From NCBI GenBank assembly GCA_028599035.1, contig JAQRMT010000075.1:1-7113 (forward strand): a stretch of 7,113 bases of DNA, in the 5' to 3' direction. Under the pieces are notes generated by a model, which worked only from the letters and a program-made list of their open reading frames with translations, made no database searches and was not told the DNA's origin. This DNA is from Gammaproteobacteria bacterium (GTDB taxonomy: Bacteria; Pseudomonadota; Gammaproteobacteria; PS1; Pseudothioglobaceae). How positions within the stretch are numbered: the first letter of the stretch is position 1; each line of letters begins with the position of its first letter. A program made the translations under genes and the position numbers. Below, piece by piece: positions 1-7,037 of this stretch.

Positions 1-1569
1 TTGATTAACTTTTTGATAATATTTATCAGGCACAATTAATTGTAGGGCAAAATTATGTAGGACTTTTTCAATGACACTTTGCCATACTGTATCTTCATCT
101 TCTACTTTTATCAATTCACCAATAAAAGGAATTTCCTCTTTTTTGGCACCAATTGCTAACAAAATTTCATCACGAATCTCGGCAACTCTGCCAGAAATGT
201 TATTATCATTTTTTCTTAAAACTTCAATAATATTAATAGCGTCTTTATTTTCTTTACCTATATCGCCATAACTATTTCTAGCTTTCCCTAAATCTTCATT
301 TTTTTCTTTTAATTCTTTAATGCAAACCTGTTTTTGCTCCTTAGAAAAGTCTCTATTTTTTATAAAGGTAGCTTCGTCAGGATCAAAGGTGAGTTCAAGT
401 TTTTTCGTTAATTTATTGTATTCCTCTAAAGTACCTTTCTTGGTATCTCTTTGCCCTTCAATTCTTTTTATTTCTTCATCTAAATCTTTTATTTGCCTGC
501 CAATATCACTACTTTCAATTTGAACCTTTAAGTCCGACTCTTTGCCACTTAACTCATCTAAAGTGTCATTAAGACTGGAAATTTTATCTTTTGTGGTTTC
601 AAATAAGTCATCCAGCCGTATGTTTTCTTCATCACACACTTTAATACCTTGGCTAGCAAACCAATAAACAGCAATTTCCTTATCAGATTGTAGTTGTTTT
701 AACTCTGTTTCAATGGTTGATAATTGATTGGCAATTTTATCAATCGACTCTAGTTGCTGTATTTGCTCTTTGGCTTTATCGATGTTATTTTTTGCACTGC
801 TCAGGGTAATAAAACTTTCCCTCAGTTCAATGTATTTAGCCTCAGCATCTCTTGCTTCTAACATATTGGTTTTTATAAATTCATTCAAATCACCCAATAC
901 TTTAATACCAACAACTTGATTGAATAAACTCAATGCTTTGGTAGAACGCATCCCAAATTGATTGGCAATTCTATCGGCATATTTATTAACGCCATCAAAA
1001 TATTCAATTACTTTTTTACTAATGTTATAGCGTTCTTCTAGTCTTTTTTTCCATTTTCCTTGAGCATCAAAACCAGAAAAATCTTCTGCGATACTCAATG
1101 TTTTATGCGCTAAACCAAAGGTTACTTTTAACTGTCCATTACTAAAATTTCTGGCTTGAAATAGTGTGATAATTTTTTCCTCATCACTTTTAAAAGTAGC
1201 CAATAACACAGAAAAAACAGTTTGTTCATCTCTTAATTTTTGTGTAGTTGTGCTTAGATCACCTTCTTTTTGAATATCTCCATAATGCCCTAAAACATAG
1301 CTCCGTTCATTACGATCTCCCTTTTTCACCACACCAGAAGACTGGTTATAAAATCTATCTTTTTTTGTTGGCACTAAAAGTGTTAACAATGCATCAATAA
1401 AAGTTGTTTTCCCAGAGCCGTTAGCACCTGTTAATAAAGAGTTATTACCCAATGGACTAATCTTAACAATTTCATTGTCAAAAGTCCCCCAATTATAAAT
1501 TTCCATTATTTGCAGTCTAAATCCTGCCTTATCTGAATGAGTATTAAATATGTTTTGTTGGTGAAGCAT
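1..1569 (-). CDS. jetC: JetC, SMC-like ATPase of a Wadjet anti-plasmid system (partial, C-terminus beyond window)
   Basis: Frame read by hand: open for 523 codons with no stop, cut by the left edge; the family is about 1,100 residues, so roughly the N-terminal half is present. JetC is the SMC motor subunit that, with JetA and JetB, extrudes DNA loops using ATP. Visible features are the family opening G16-F-R-L-Q, then I24-Y-N-W-G-T-F-D31, a Walker A loop G48-A-N-G-S-G-K-T55, the following LLTLLVPTKK (61-70), and R89-S-Y-V-L-G-H-Y-G97. A Glu/Lys/Leu-rich coiled-coil arm spans about residues 235-450, ending in a conserved-looking segment with PFIGELIKV (481-489) and LQLIVPDKYY (509-518). Walker B and signature motifs lie outside the window. 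The start at 1569 overlaps jetB by 26 bp; an in-frame ATG at 1506 would remove the conserved GFRLQ. No strong ribosome site is visible, so coupling to jetB is likely. Family assignment is firm; the exact start is less so. Confidence 0.93.
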   Translation of the reverse strand, partial: MLHQQNIFNTHSDKAGFRLQIMEIYNWGTFDNEIVKISPLGNNSLLTGANGSGKTTFIDALLTLLVPTKKDRFYNQSSGVVKKGDRNERSYVLGHYGDIQKEGDLSTTTQKLRDEQTVFSVLLATFKSDEEKIITLFQARNFSNGQLKVTFGLAHKTLSIAEDFSGFDAQGKWKKRLEERYNISKKVIEYFDGVNKYADRIANQFGMRSTKALSLFNQVVGIKVLGDLNEFIKTNMLEARDAEAKYIELRESFITLSSAKNNIDKAKEQIQQLESIDKIANQLSTIETELKQLQSDKEIAVYWFASQGIKVCDEENIRLDDLFETTKDKISSLNDTLDELSGKESDLKVQIESSDIGRQIKDLDEEIKRIEGQRDTKKGTLEEYNKLTKKLELTFDPDEATFIKNRDFSKEQKQVCIKELKEKNEDLGKARNSYGDIGKENKDAINIIEVLRKNDNNISGRVAEIRDEILLAIGAKKEEIPFIGELIKVEDEDTVWQSVIEKVLHNFALQLIVPDKYYQKVNQ

Positions 1570-2125
1570 AGTTTTCTAACTTTTCTTTAAATTCATTAAG
1601 TGTATCAAGGGTTATCTTTTCTTTGATAATTGGATGTACTTTGTATTTTTTACTCGTACTACTTTCTAATTCTTTTAAATACCCCAATTCAACTACCTTG
1701 TTAATATAACTATCTATTCCTTTGTCAAATTTGATTTGATTATAACTATCTGGCAAAAACAAAGCGATTTCCTCTTTTAATTCCTCAAGTGTGATAATTT
1801 TTTCAACTTGATAAATCTCATCGGGATTGGCATCAAAATCCTCAATAATCGCTCTCAAAACAACTAGCACAATAGAAGTTTCATAACCTATTTTTCTTCT
1901 GGATGACAATCCTAGCGTTTTACCATCTTCATCAACAAATTGCTTTAAATAAGCATAACCATCATCTTCTTTAACAATAACATTCAGACCTATTTGACTT
2001 AAATAATTTTGTATCTCAACCTGATAATTTAAAACATCTATCCAAATTTTATCTGTTTTATTAACAGTTCCTTTTAATAGCTTGATAATAGCTTTGGAAT
2101 ACTTAGGTATGGTTTCTTGATTCAT
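1544..2125 (-). CDS. jetB: JetB, KITE subunit of Wadjet (DUF4194, MksE-like)
   Basis: A 193-residue protein, a normal length for the DUF4194 family. It is the small winged-helix KITE subunit that dimerises on the JetA kleisin and contacts DNA in the JetABC motor. Family landmarks are an N-terminal helix ending in IKLLKGT (14-20), IWIDVLNYQVEIQNYLSQIGL (27-47), the block G56-Y-A-Y-L-K-Q-F63, then L71-GLSSRRKIGYETSIVLVVLR91, matching the family pattern of a Leu/Arg-Arg turn before a long hydrophobic helix. A second winged-helix half follows, with GIDSYINKVVELGYLKEL (136-153) and YKVHPIIKEKI (161-171). There are no catalytic motifs, as expected. Its ATG overlaps the jetA stop codon as ATGA and no Shine-Dalgarno is visible upstream, which indicates translational coupling. 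Its 3' end is overlapped by the start of jetC. Position between jetA and jetC supports the assignment. Confidence 0.93.
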   Translation of the reverse strand: MNQETIPKYSKAIIKLLKGTVNKTDKIWIDVLNYQVEIQNYLSQIGLNVIVKEDDGYAYLKQFVDEDGKTLGLSSRRKIGYETSIVLVVLRAIIEDFDANPDEIYQVEKIITLEELKEEIALFLPDSYNQIKFDKGIDSYINKVVELGYLKELESSTSKKYKVHPIIKEKITLDTLNEFKEKLENYASPTKHI

Positions 2126-3576
2126 TTGATGATGATAATTTCTGGAATTTTGATAGACTTATGACAAATAGTGTCAAAAATTATTTCTTGTTGTTTGTTA
2201 ATATTGAAGTTGTGCGTAAAATCTTTTAAAACACTAAAATACCCAAACACCTCTGGTAATCCTTGTTTAATGCCACCGTTGTTGTTAATCACTTCAAAAA
2301 GTGTGGTCTGACTTCTGGTCTTCAGTAGCGATAAAATATTATTTTTTAATAGCTTTGTATTAACCACTGTTTGGTTAAAGATTGTGTGCAATTGTGTCGA
2401 TTGTGATAAATCGTTTTTTGCCGGTATCGGTTGTGCATTATAGTTAACCTGCTCTTTAGGGCTTAAGGTTAGTTGCCTTTCAAATAGGGTATTAACCATA
2501 GCATTTTCTTCAATGATAATGGAAATATCTGGCTTATGTGGTGTTTTACTGATTTCAACCAAAAAATATTTGATGGCTTTAATGGTTTGACTAGTCATTG
2601 CCTTATTCTCATCATAATTTTCCCGAATAATGCGACTTAATTTTTCAGCCATTTTGTCATTTGCACGATACACCTTTTGACCATAAGTATATAAACGATT
2701 TTTCATAGACCGTAAAAATAAATCATTATCATTTATGCCTTTTTCTTGGAGTATTTGATAAAGCATTTCAACCAATTTAAGCCACTCATCTTGCAGTTCT
2801 GCATCTATTAAAAAACGCCAAAATCCATAAAAACTTTTACCTTGGTGACTATTTTTTAATTCATCAAGTGCATCAAATGTAAAACCTAAAATATCGCCTT
2901 TTGTTAAATTTTTATCTATATGCTTTTGATGAATATTTTTATTTATTTTTTTAAAATTTTCTTCAACCTCAGAGAAATCAGATAATAATTCTTTGGAGTA
3001 TTGTGTTAATTGGTCGAATCTAGCACTTATTTCATGCGTTTCCAATATTGTTACATTGTCACTAATTTTTAATTGTTCAATTTCTTGCTTAAGTTTAAAT
3101 CTTTTGTTTTCTAATATTTTGATGCGTTGCCCAACATCTTCATTGCTAAATTCTACCAATTCTTTTAATTTATTAAACAAATCTTTTAACTTCGAGTCAG
3201 CGCCAATAAACTCTTTTTTTATTAATGATGATAACCAATCTATAGTTTTATTAGTGTGATGCGATAATTCATAAAAAATATCGCCATTTTCATCTGGATA
3301 GCTAGTCAAAAAACCCTTGTTTGTCCACTGTGTAATGGTTCTTTTTGCTTTCTCCTCTATAGATTCAAACGGTAGTGGTTTTTCACCTTCTTCTAGTTCT
3401 TGCTGGTAATGATTTAAAAAATCGCAAAGTTGTAATTGCAAATTTTCAAAAGAAATATTGGTGTGCTCTTTATCGAAAATTGTCATAAAAAATTCAATTA
3501 TCCAATCTCTATTTTTTAATCGCAACAACTCAGTACTAGGTGAGTTCTTAAGTGTTGATAATACTCTTTTTTGCAC
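2122..3576 (-). CDS. jetA: JetA, kleisin subunit of Wadjet (DUF3375, MksF-like)
   Basis: A 484-residue protein, the usual DUF3375 length. JetA is the kleisin bridging the JetC ATPase heads and carrying JetB. The N-terminus (LLRLKNRDWIIEFFMTIF, 17-34) matches the family start. A winged-helix-like segment follows (ITQWTNKGFL, 81-90, then NGDIFYELSHHTNKTIDWL, 97-115). A coiled coil covers about 125-220. The central signature K247-SFYGFWRFLIDAELQDEW265 and the block GQKVYRANDKMAEKLSRII (299-317) are typical of the family, and a C-terminal winged-helix-like region carries GLPEVFGYFSVL (439-450). Start is GTG at 3576; no in-frame ATG occurs in the gap before pheA, and starting here places the conserved N-terminus correctly. 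No clear Shine-Dalgarno precedes it. It is first in the jet operon, 57 bp after pheA, and is markedly AT-richer than pheA, serA and serC. No truncation is seen. Confidence 0.94.
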   Translation of the reverse strand: MQKRVLSTLKNSPSTELLRLKNRDWIIEFFMTIFDKEHTNISFENLQLQLCDFLNHYQQELEEGEKPLPFESIEEKAKRTITQWTNKGFLTSYPDENGDIFYELSHHTNKTIDWLSSLIKKEFIGADSKLKDLFNKLKELVEFSNEDVGQRIKILENKRFKLKQEIEQLKISDNVTILETHEISARFDQLTQYSKELLSDFSEVEENFKKINKNIHQKHIDKNLTKGDILGFTFDALDELKNSHQGKSFYGFWRFLIDAELQDEWLKLVEMLYQILQEKGINDNDLFLRSMKNRLYTYGQKVYRANDKMAEKLSRIIRENYDENKAMTSQTIKAIKYFLVEISKTPHKPDISIIIEENAMVNTLFERQLTLSPKEQVNYNAQPIPAKNDLSQSTQLHTIFNQTVVNTKLLKNNILSLLKTRSQTTLFEVINNNGGIKQGLPEVFGYFSVLKDFTHNFNINKQQEIIFDTICHKSIKIPEIIIIK

Positions 3577-3580
3577 TTGA

Positions 3581-3610
3581 ACTATACGCTTATTCGTTAC
3601 AGATAGGCAA
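3581..3610 (-). promoter_or_regulatory. possible promoter of the jet operon
   Basis: On the minus strand, TTGCCT (3610-3605) and TATAGT (3586-3581) are separated by 18 bases, a fair sigma-70-like pair (3 of 6 and 5 of 6 matches). Only five bases separate the -10 box from the GTG of jetA, so a transcript from it would begin at or beside the start codon and be essentially leaderless, consistent with the lack of a ribosome site. In DNA this AT-rich such a match can occur by chance, and read-through from pheA across the 57 bp gap is an alternative. Confidence 0.3.
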
Positions 3611-3633
3611 ACCCAAAAAGTTGTTGTAATACA

Positions 3634-4710
3634 TCACAAAACTGTAATAGGATAAGAGCCTAAGATATCTACCTTAAGCACTTTTTCAGCAACCTGCGTC
3701 AAAGCGTTCTGTACATGCTCTTCTTGCTGATGACCATCAATATCAATTAGAAATAAGTATTCCCACTTTACACCTGATATTGGATGACGTGCAAGCTGTA
3801 ATATGTTGATATTTTGATTCTTAAACGGTGACAACAAATCAAATAATGCACCTGCTTCGTGTTTGGCAACTACCAATAAAGAGGTTTTGTCTTTACCCGA
3901 AGGTGCAACATCTTCTTTGCCAAGCACCAGAAAGCGTGTGATATTGCCAGTTTTGTCTTCAATATTTTTAGCAACACGCTCCAAGGCATATAAGCCAAGT
4001 GCTGCTTCTGATGCAATTGCCGCAGCATTCGGTTCATCTTTAACAAGTCGAGCTGCTAAGGCATTTGATGCTACAGACTTAAGTTGTGCTTTTGGATAAT
4101 GGTTTTTTAACCAGCGTTGACATTGTTCAAGTGCTTGCTGATGTGCGTAAATTACCTCAATATTCTTAGATTGGTCTGCCATCATTAATTGGTGGTGGAT
4201 TGAAATTTCAACCTCACCACAAATCTTTAAATCTTGAGAGTAAAGCATATCAACCGTCGCACCAATCACACCGTTAGACGAATTTTCAATCGGTACAACG
4301 CCATAATTTGCATTGCCTTTTTCCACTTCATGGAAAATCTCATCAACACTACCACAATCTAGAGTTGATACCGCGTGCCCAAAATGCTTGAGTGCAGCTT
4401 CTTGCGTAAAGGTGCCTTCAGGGCCGAGATAAGCAACATTAATACCTTGCTCAAGCGCAAGACAAGCCGACATAATCTCACGAAAAATATGCGCCATATC
4501 TTTGTCCTTAACTAAGTTATCATTGCGCTCAATAATTGCACGCAACACTTGCGCTTCACGCTCTGGACGGTAAAAACTACTACTGTCTTTTGCAGTTTTT
4601 TTAACTTCTGCAACCGCTGATGCAAGTTCAGCTCTACTGCCAATTAACAACTGAATCTTTCTATCCAGCGCATCAATTTCAACTCTTAGTTTTTCCAGTT
4701 CTTTAGCCAT
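3634..4710 (-). CDS. pheA: bifunctional chorismate mutase / prephenate dehydratase (P-protein)
   Basis: A cytoplasmic 358-residue fused enzyme: chorismate to prephenate (N-terminal AroQ-type mutase, about 1-90), then prephenate to phenylpyruvate (dehydratase, about 92-270), with a C-terminal ACT domain (about 275-358), the first branch-specific steps of phenylalanine synthesis. Mutase residues visible include R9, R26, K37 and the FYRPERE block (46-52). The dehydratase begins VAYLGPEGTF (92-101) and carries VPIENSSNGV and the catalytic N-I-T-R-F motif just before the ACT domain. In the ACT domain the first effector motif is present as GALFDLL, but the second, normally E-S-R-P or E-T-R-P, reads A-R-H-P, so feedback control by phenylalanine may be altered. 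The gene follows serA by 9 bp, with only a weak AAGCGA ribosome-site match. Length and domain order are normal for gammaproteobacteria. Confidence 0.97.
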   Translation of the reverse strand: MAKELEKLRVEIDALDRKIQLLIGSRAELASAVAEVKKTAKDSSSFYRPEREAQVLRAIIERNDNLVKDKDMAHIFREIMSACLALEQGINVAYLGPEGTFTQEAALKHFGHAVSTLDCGSVDEIFHEVEKGNANYGVVPIENSSNGVIGATVDMLYSQDLKICGEVEISIHHQLMMADQSKNIEVIYAHQQALEQCQRWLKNHYPKAQLKSVASNALAARLVKDEPNAAAIASEAALGLYALERVAKNIEDKTGNITRFLVLGKEDVAPSGKDKTSLLVVAKHEAGALFDLLSPFKNQNINILQLARHPISGVKWEYLFLIDIDGHQQEEHVQNALTQVAEKVLKVDILGSYPITVL

Positions 4711-4719
4711 TTTTATCGC

Positions 4720-5877
4720 TTACAAATCCCTTACCATTAAGATACCTTCAACTTGTTTTAAATTATTGACTACTGTATCAGAAACCCCACCTTCTATGTC
4801 AACTAAAGTATAGGCAACTTCGTCTCTTGATTTGTTTAACATATCAACAATGTTTGCACCCTCATCGGCAAGTATGGTTGAGATTTGACCCACCATATTC
4901 GGAATGTTTTGATGGGTAATTGCCAAACGAGAGCCACTTGTTCTGGGCATTTTCGCTTCTGGAAAATTAACAGAATTTAAAATATTGCCATTTTCGAGGT
5001 AATCTTTCACTTGATTTGCCACCATAATAGCGCAGTTATCCTCTGCCTCAGCAGTCGATGCGCCTAAGTGCGGTAAGGCAATCACTCGTTTATGGTTTTT
5101 CTTATCGTCAATCGGAAAATCCGTTACATAATATTTAACCTTGTCAGCCTCCAGTGCGGCAATTAGTGCCACTTCATCAACAATTCCATCACGGGCAAAA
5201 TTAAGAACAGTTGCCCCTGCTGGTAATAAAGCGATACGCTCTTCATTCAGCAGATTTTTTGTACCCTTTATTAATGGCACATGAAATGAGACAAAGTCAC
5301 TTTGTGAAAACAACTCATCAACACTCAATGCTTGTTCAACATCAGCGGATAACTTCCAGGCACTTTTAATGGTAATGCTCGGATCAAAGCCAATAACCTT
5401 CATCCCTAGCGCATATGCAGCATTGGCAATTTGCACCCCAATCGCACCCAAACCCACAATACCTAATGTTTTTCCAGGTAATTCTGATCCAGCATAATTC
5501 TTTTTACCGTCTTCTATCGCTGTTTTTAAATTCTCTAGAGGTAGTCCATTTACATAATCCCATGCTTGGCAGATATTACGACTAGCAAGCAACATTGATG
5601 AAATCACCAACTCTTTTACCGCATTGGCGTTCGCCCCAGGGGCGTTGAACACTACCACGCCTTTTTCACTCATTTTATCAAGTGGAATGTTGTTTACACC
5701 CGCACCCGCACGACCTACTGCTTTTAAATTATCACCAATTTCTAACTCATGCATCTTGGCACTACGCACCAAAATCGCATCAGGATTAACCATCTCTGAG
5801 GCTATTTCATAGCTTTCTCTCGGTAATTTATCCAAGCCAACTGGAGAAATGTTGTTAAGGGTTTGTATTTTATTCAT
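4720..5877 (-). CDS. serA: D-3-phosphoglycerate dehydrogenase, short ACT-domain type
   Basis: A 385-residue NAD-dependent dehydrogenase of the D-2-hydroxyacid family, oxidising 3-phosphoglycerate to 3-phosphohydroxypyruvate, the first step of serine synthesis. The Rossmann fingerprint is G142-L-G-A-I-G147 with the adenosine-ribose-binding acidic residue at D165. The catalytic Arg is R229 in LNFARDGIVDE and the catalytic His is H270 in LPHLGAST. The family Glu, usually in a DVFxxEP motif, is not evident: the region reads VTDFPIDD (251-258), as I recall for a recognised short PGDH subgroup. An ACT domain (about 317-385) is likely the serine-responsive site. It is shorter than the roughly 410-residue E. 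coli enzyme and the 530-residue long type. A good ribosome site, AAGGA, ends nine bases before the ATG, inside serC; the ATG shares one base with the serC stop. Adjacency to serC strongly supports the role. Confidence 0.94.
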   Translation of the reverse strand: MNKIQTLNNISPVGLDKLPRESYEIASEMVNPDAILVRSAKMHELEIGDNLKAVGRAGAGVNNIPLDKMSEKGVVVFNAPGANANAVKELVISSMLLASRNICQAWDYVNGLPLENLKTAIEDGKKNYAGSELPGKTLGIVGLGAIGVQIANAAYALGMKVIGFDPSITIKSAWKLSADVEQALSVDELFSQSDFVSFHVPLIKGTKNLLNEERIALLPAGATVLNFARDGIVDEVALIAALEADKVKYYVTDFPIDDKKNHKRVIALPHLGASTAEAEDNCAIMVANQVKDYLENGNILNSVNFPEAKMPRTSGSRLAITHQNIPNMVGQISTILADEGANIVDMLNKSRDEVAYTLVDIEGGVSDTVVNNLKQVEGILMVRDL

Positions 5878-6956
5878 TAGCCATTTTCCTTTTCAAAATC
5901 TTGCATAAAACTCACCAATAAATCAATCCCTTCTTGCGGCATCGCATTATAAATACTAGCACGCATGCCACCTACCGAGCGATGCCCTTTCAAAGTAATC
6001 AAACCATTGTCAGCTGCTTTTTCTAAGAAAAAAGCGTTCAAATTTTCATTCGCCAATAAAAATGGCACATTCATCCAAGAACGGTATTTTTTTGCCACAG
6101 GATTTGAGTAAAAATCAGAGCCGTCAATCGCTGCATAAAGCGTCTTTGCCTTGTTTTCATTAATCTTAGCCATTGCCCCCAGTCCGCCTTGATCTTTTAG
6201 CCACTCGAACACACGACTTGCCACATACCAAGGATAGGTTGATGGTGTGTTGTACATTGAATCATTATTCGCTTGCGTTGCATAATCAAATAAAATCGGC
6301 TGATTTTTTACCACATTACCTATCAAATCTTCACGCACAATTACAATTGTTAAGCCAGAAATACCAATATTTTTCTGTGCACCCGCGTAAATCACGCCAT
6401 ATTTTGACACATCAATTTCACGCGATAAAATACTAGATGACATATCCGCCACCAATGGCATATCCACTTCTGGCGTGTAATCAAACTCTAAACCTGCAAT
6501 AGTTTCATTCGGAGTGTAGTGCAAGTAAGCTGCATCTTTATCAATATTCCAATCTGCAAAATCAGCAATATCGGTATATTTATTATCCGAACTATCCGTG
6601 CAAATATTCACATCGCAATAACGCTGAGCCTCAGCAATCGCCTTTTTCGACCAGTGCCCCGTATGTGCATAATTTGCCGTGGCTTTGCCGTGCAACAAAT
6701 TAATAGGAACCATGGAAAACTGCGCCGATGCGCCCCCTTGTAAAAACAACACTTTGTAATCATCAGGAATATTCATTAAATCTCTAAGGTCTTGCTCAGA
6801 TTTTTGTGCCATTGCCATAAAATCTGCACCACGATGGGATATTTCCATCACCGATGCCTTAGCATTGCCGTATTCTAATAATTCACCTTGCATTTGCTTT
6901 AACACCTGTGCTGGCAACATTGCAGGACCCGCACTAAAATTATAAACTCGACTCAT
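5877..6956 (-). CDS. serC: phosphoserine aminotransferase
   Basis: A PLP-dependent class V aminotransferase converting 3-phosphohydroxypyruvate and glutamate to phosphoserine and 2-oxoglutarate; the same enzyme usually also serves pyridoxal phosphate synthesis. Counting from the upstream GTG (361 residues), the opening is YNFSAGPAMLP, with the substrate-phosphate motif S42-H-R-G45, Q75-G-G-A-S79 at the cofactor phosphate, the PLP-lysine K197 in YAGAQKNIG, and G326-H-R-S-V-G-G-M-R334 near the C-terminus. All expected active-site features are present and length is normal. I prefer the ATG at 6956 (359 residues) over the GTG at 6962, because AAGGA (6970-6966) ends nine bases before the ATG but only three before the GTG, and homologues begin right at the YNFSAGP segment. 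It is the first gene of the serC-serA-pheA operon. Confidence 0.97.
   Translation of the reverse strand: MSRVYNFSAGPAMLPAQVLKQMQGELLEYGNAKASVMEISHRGADFMAMAQKSEQDLRDLMNIPDDYKVLFLQGGASAQFSMVPINLLHGKATANYAHTGHWSKKAIAEAQRYCDVNICTDSSDNKYTDIADFADWNIDKDAAYLHYTPNETIAGLEFDYTPEVDMPLVADMSSSILSREIDVSKYGVIYAGAQKNIGISGLTIVIVREDLIGNVVKNQPILFDYATQANNDSMYNTPSTYPWYVASRVFEWLKDQGGLGAMAKINENKAKTLYAAIDGSDFYSNPVAKKYRSWMNVPFLLANENLNAFFLEKAADNGLITLKGHRSVGGMRASIYNAMPQEGIDLLVSFMQDFEKENG
5887..5891 (-). promoter_or_regulatory. ribosome binding site of serA inside serC
   Basis: AAGGA on the minus strand lies within the last codons of serC, nine bases before the serA ATG. With the TAATG junction this allows both reinitiation by ribosomes finishing serC and independent loading, so SerC and SerA should be made in similar amounts. 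Confidence 0.65.
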
Positions 6957-6965
6957 TTGCACTCA

Positions 6966-6970
6966 TCCTT
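6966..6970 (-). promoter_or_regulatory. ribosome binding site deciding the serC start
   Basis: AAGGA on the minus strand, nine bases before the ATG at 6956 and three before the in-frame GTG at 6962. The spacing favours the ATG. Confidence 0.65.
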
Positions 6971-7024
6971 TGATCAATTAAAAAATAAAAGCATAATTTT
7001 ATCAGAACTCGGCTATTTTATGAC

Positions 7025-7030
7025 TATAAT
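7025..7030 (+). promoter_or_regulatory. -10 box of the riboswitch transcript
   Basis: A perfect TATAAT on the plus strand, placed so that transcription would start near 7037, a few bases before the riboswitch core. At the usual 17-base distance the -35 region (7002-7007, TCAGAA) is a poor match. A TG lies two bases before the box, one more than in a true extended -10. Position relative to the riboswitch is the main support. Confidence 0.5.
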
Positions 7031-7037
7031 ACACCTC

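Larger units (their letters stand above)
6963..7037. other. divergent intergenic region between serC and the riboswitch
   Basis: A short AT-rich spacer holding the serC ribosome site, the presumed serC promoter on the minus strand and the plus-strand promoter of the riboswitch. I could not pick a convincing serC promoter: TAAAAT-like boxes exist but none has a good -35 partner. No hairpin terminator is seen. Confidence 0.6.

Noticed and set aside
71..919. Three plus-strand open frames (71-271, 320-523, 728-919) across the jetC region
   Set aside because: They are antisense to the well-supported jetC frame, have Ser/Leu-rich translations typical of reversed coiled-coil genes, and show no domain or ribosome site.
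1043..1366. Runs of seven T (seven A in the coding strand) in jetC and jetA as phase-variation tracts
   Set aside because: Runs of seven are common in Lys-rich genes at this base composition and the reading frames are intact.
2993..3259. Plus-strand open frame of 88 codons opposite jetA
   Set aside because: Antisense to the jetA coiled coil, with a Ser/Leu/Asn-rich shadow translation and no recognisable start signals.
3577..3633. Terminator after pheA
   Set aside because: No stable inverted repeat followed by a T-run on the minus strand could be found in the gap.
6173..6743. Plus-strand open frames opposite serC (6173-6436 and 6519-6743)
   Set aside because: Shadows of a fully conserved serC; no family resemblance.
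6970..6977. Palindrome TTGATCAA upstream of serC as a possible operator
   Set aside because: Only eight bases and overlapping the ribosome site; expected by chance in AT-rich DNA, with no second copy seen.
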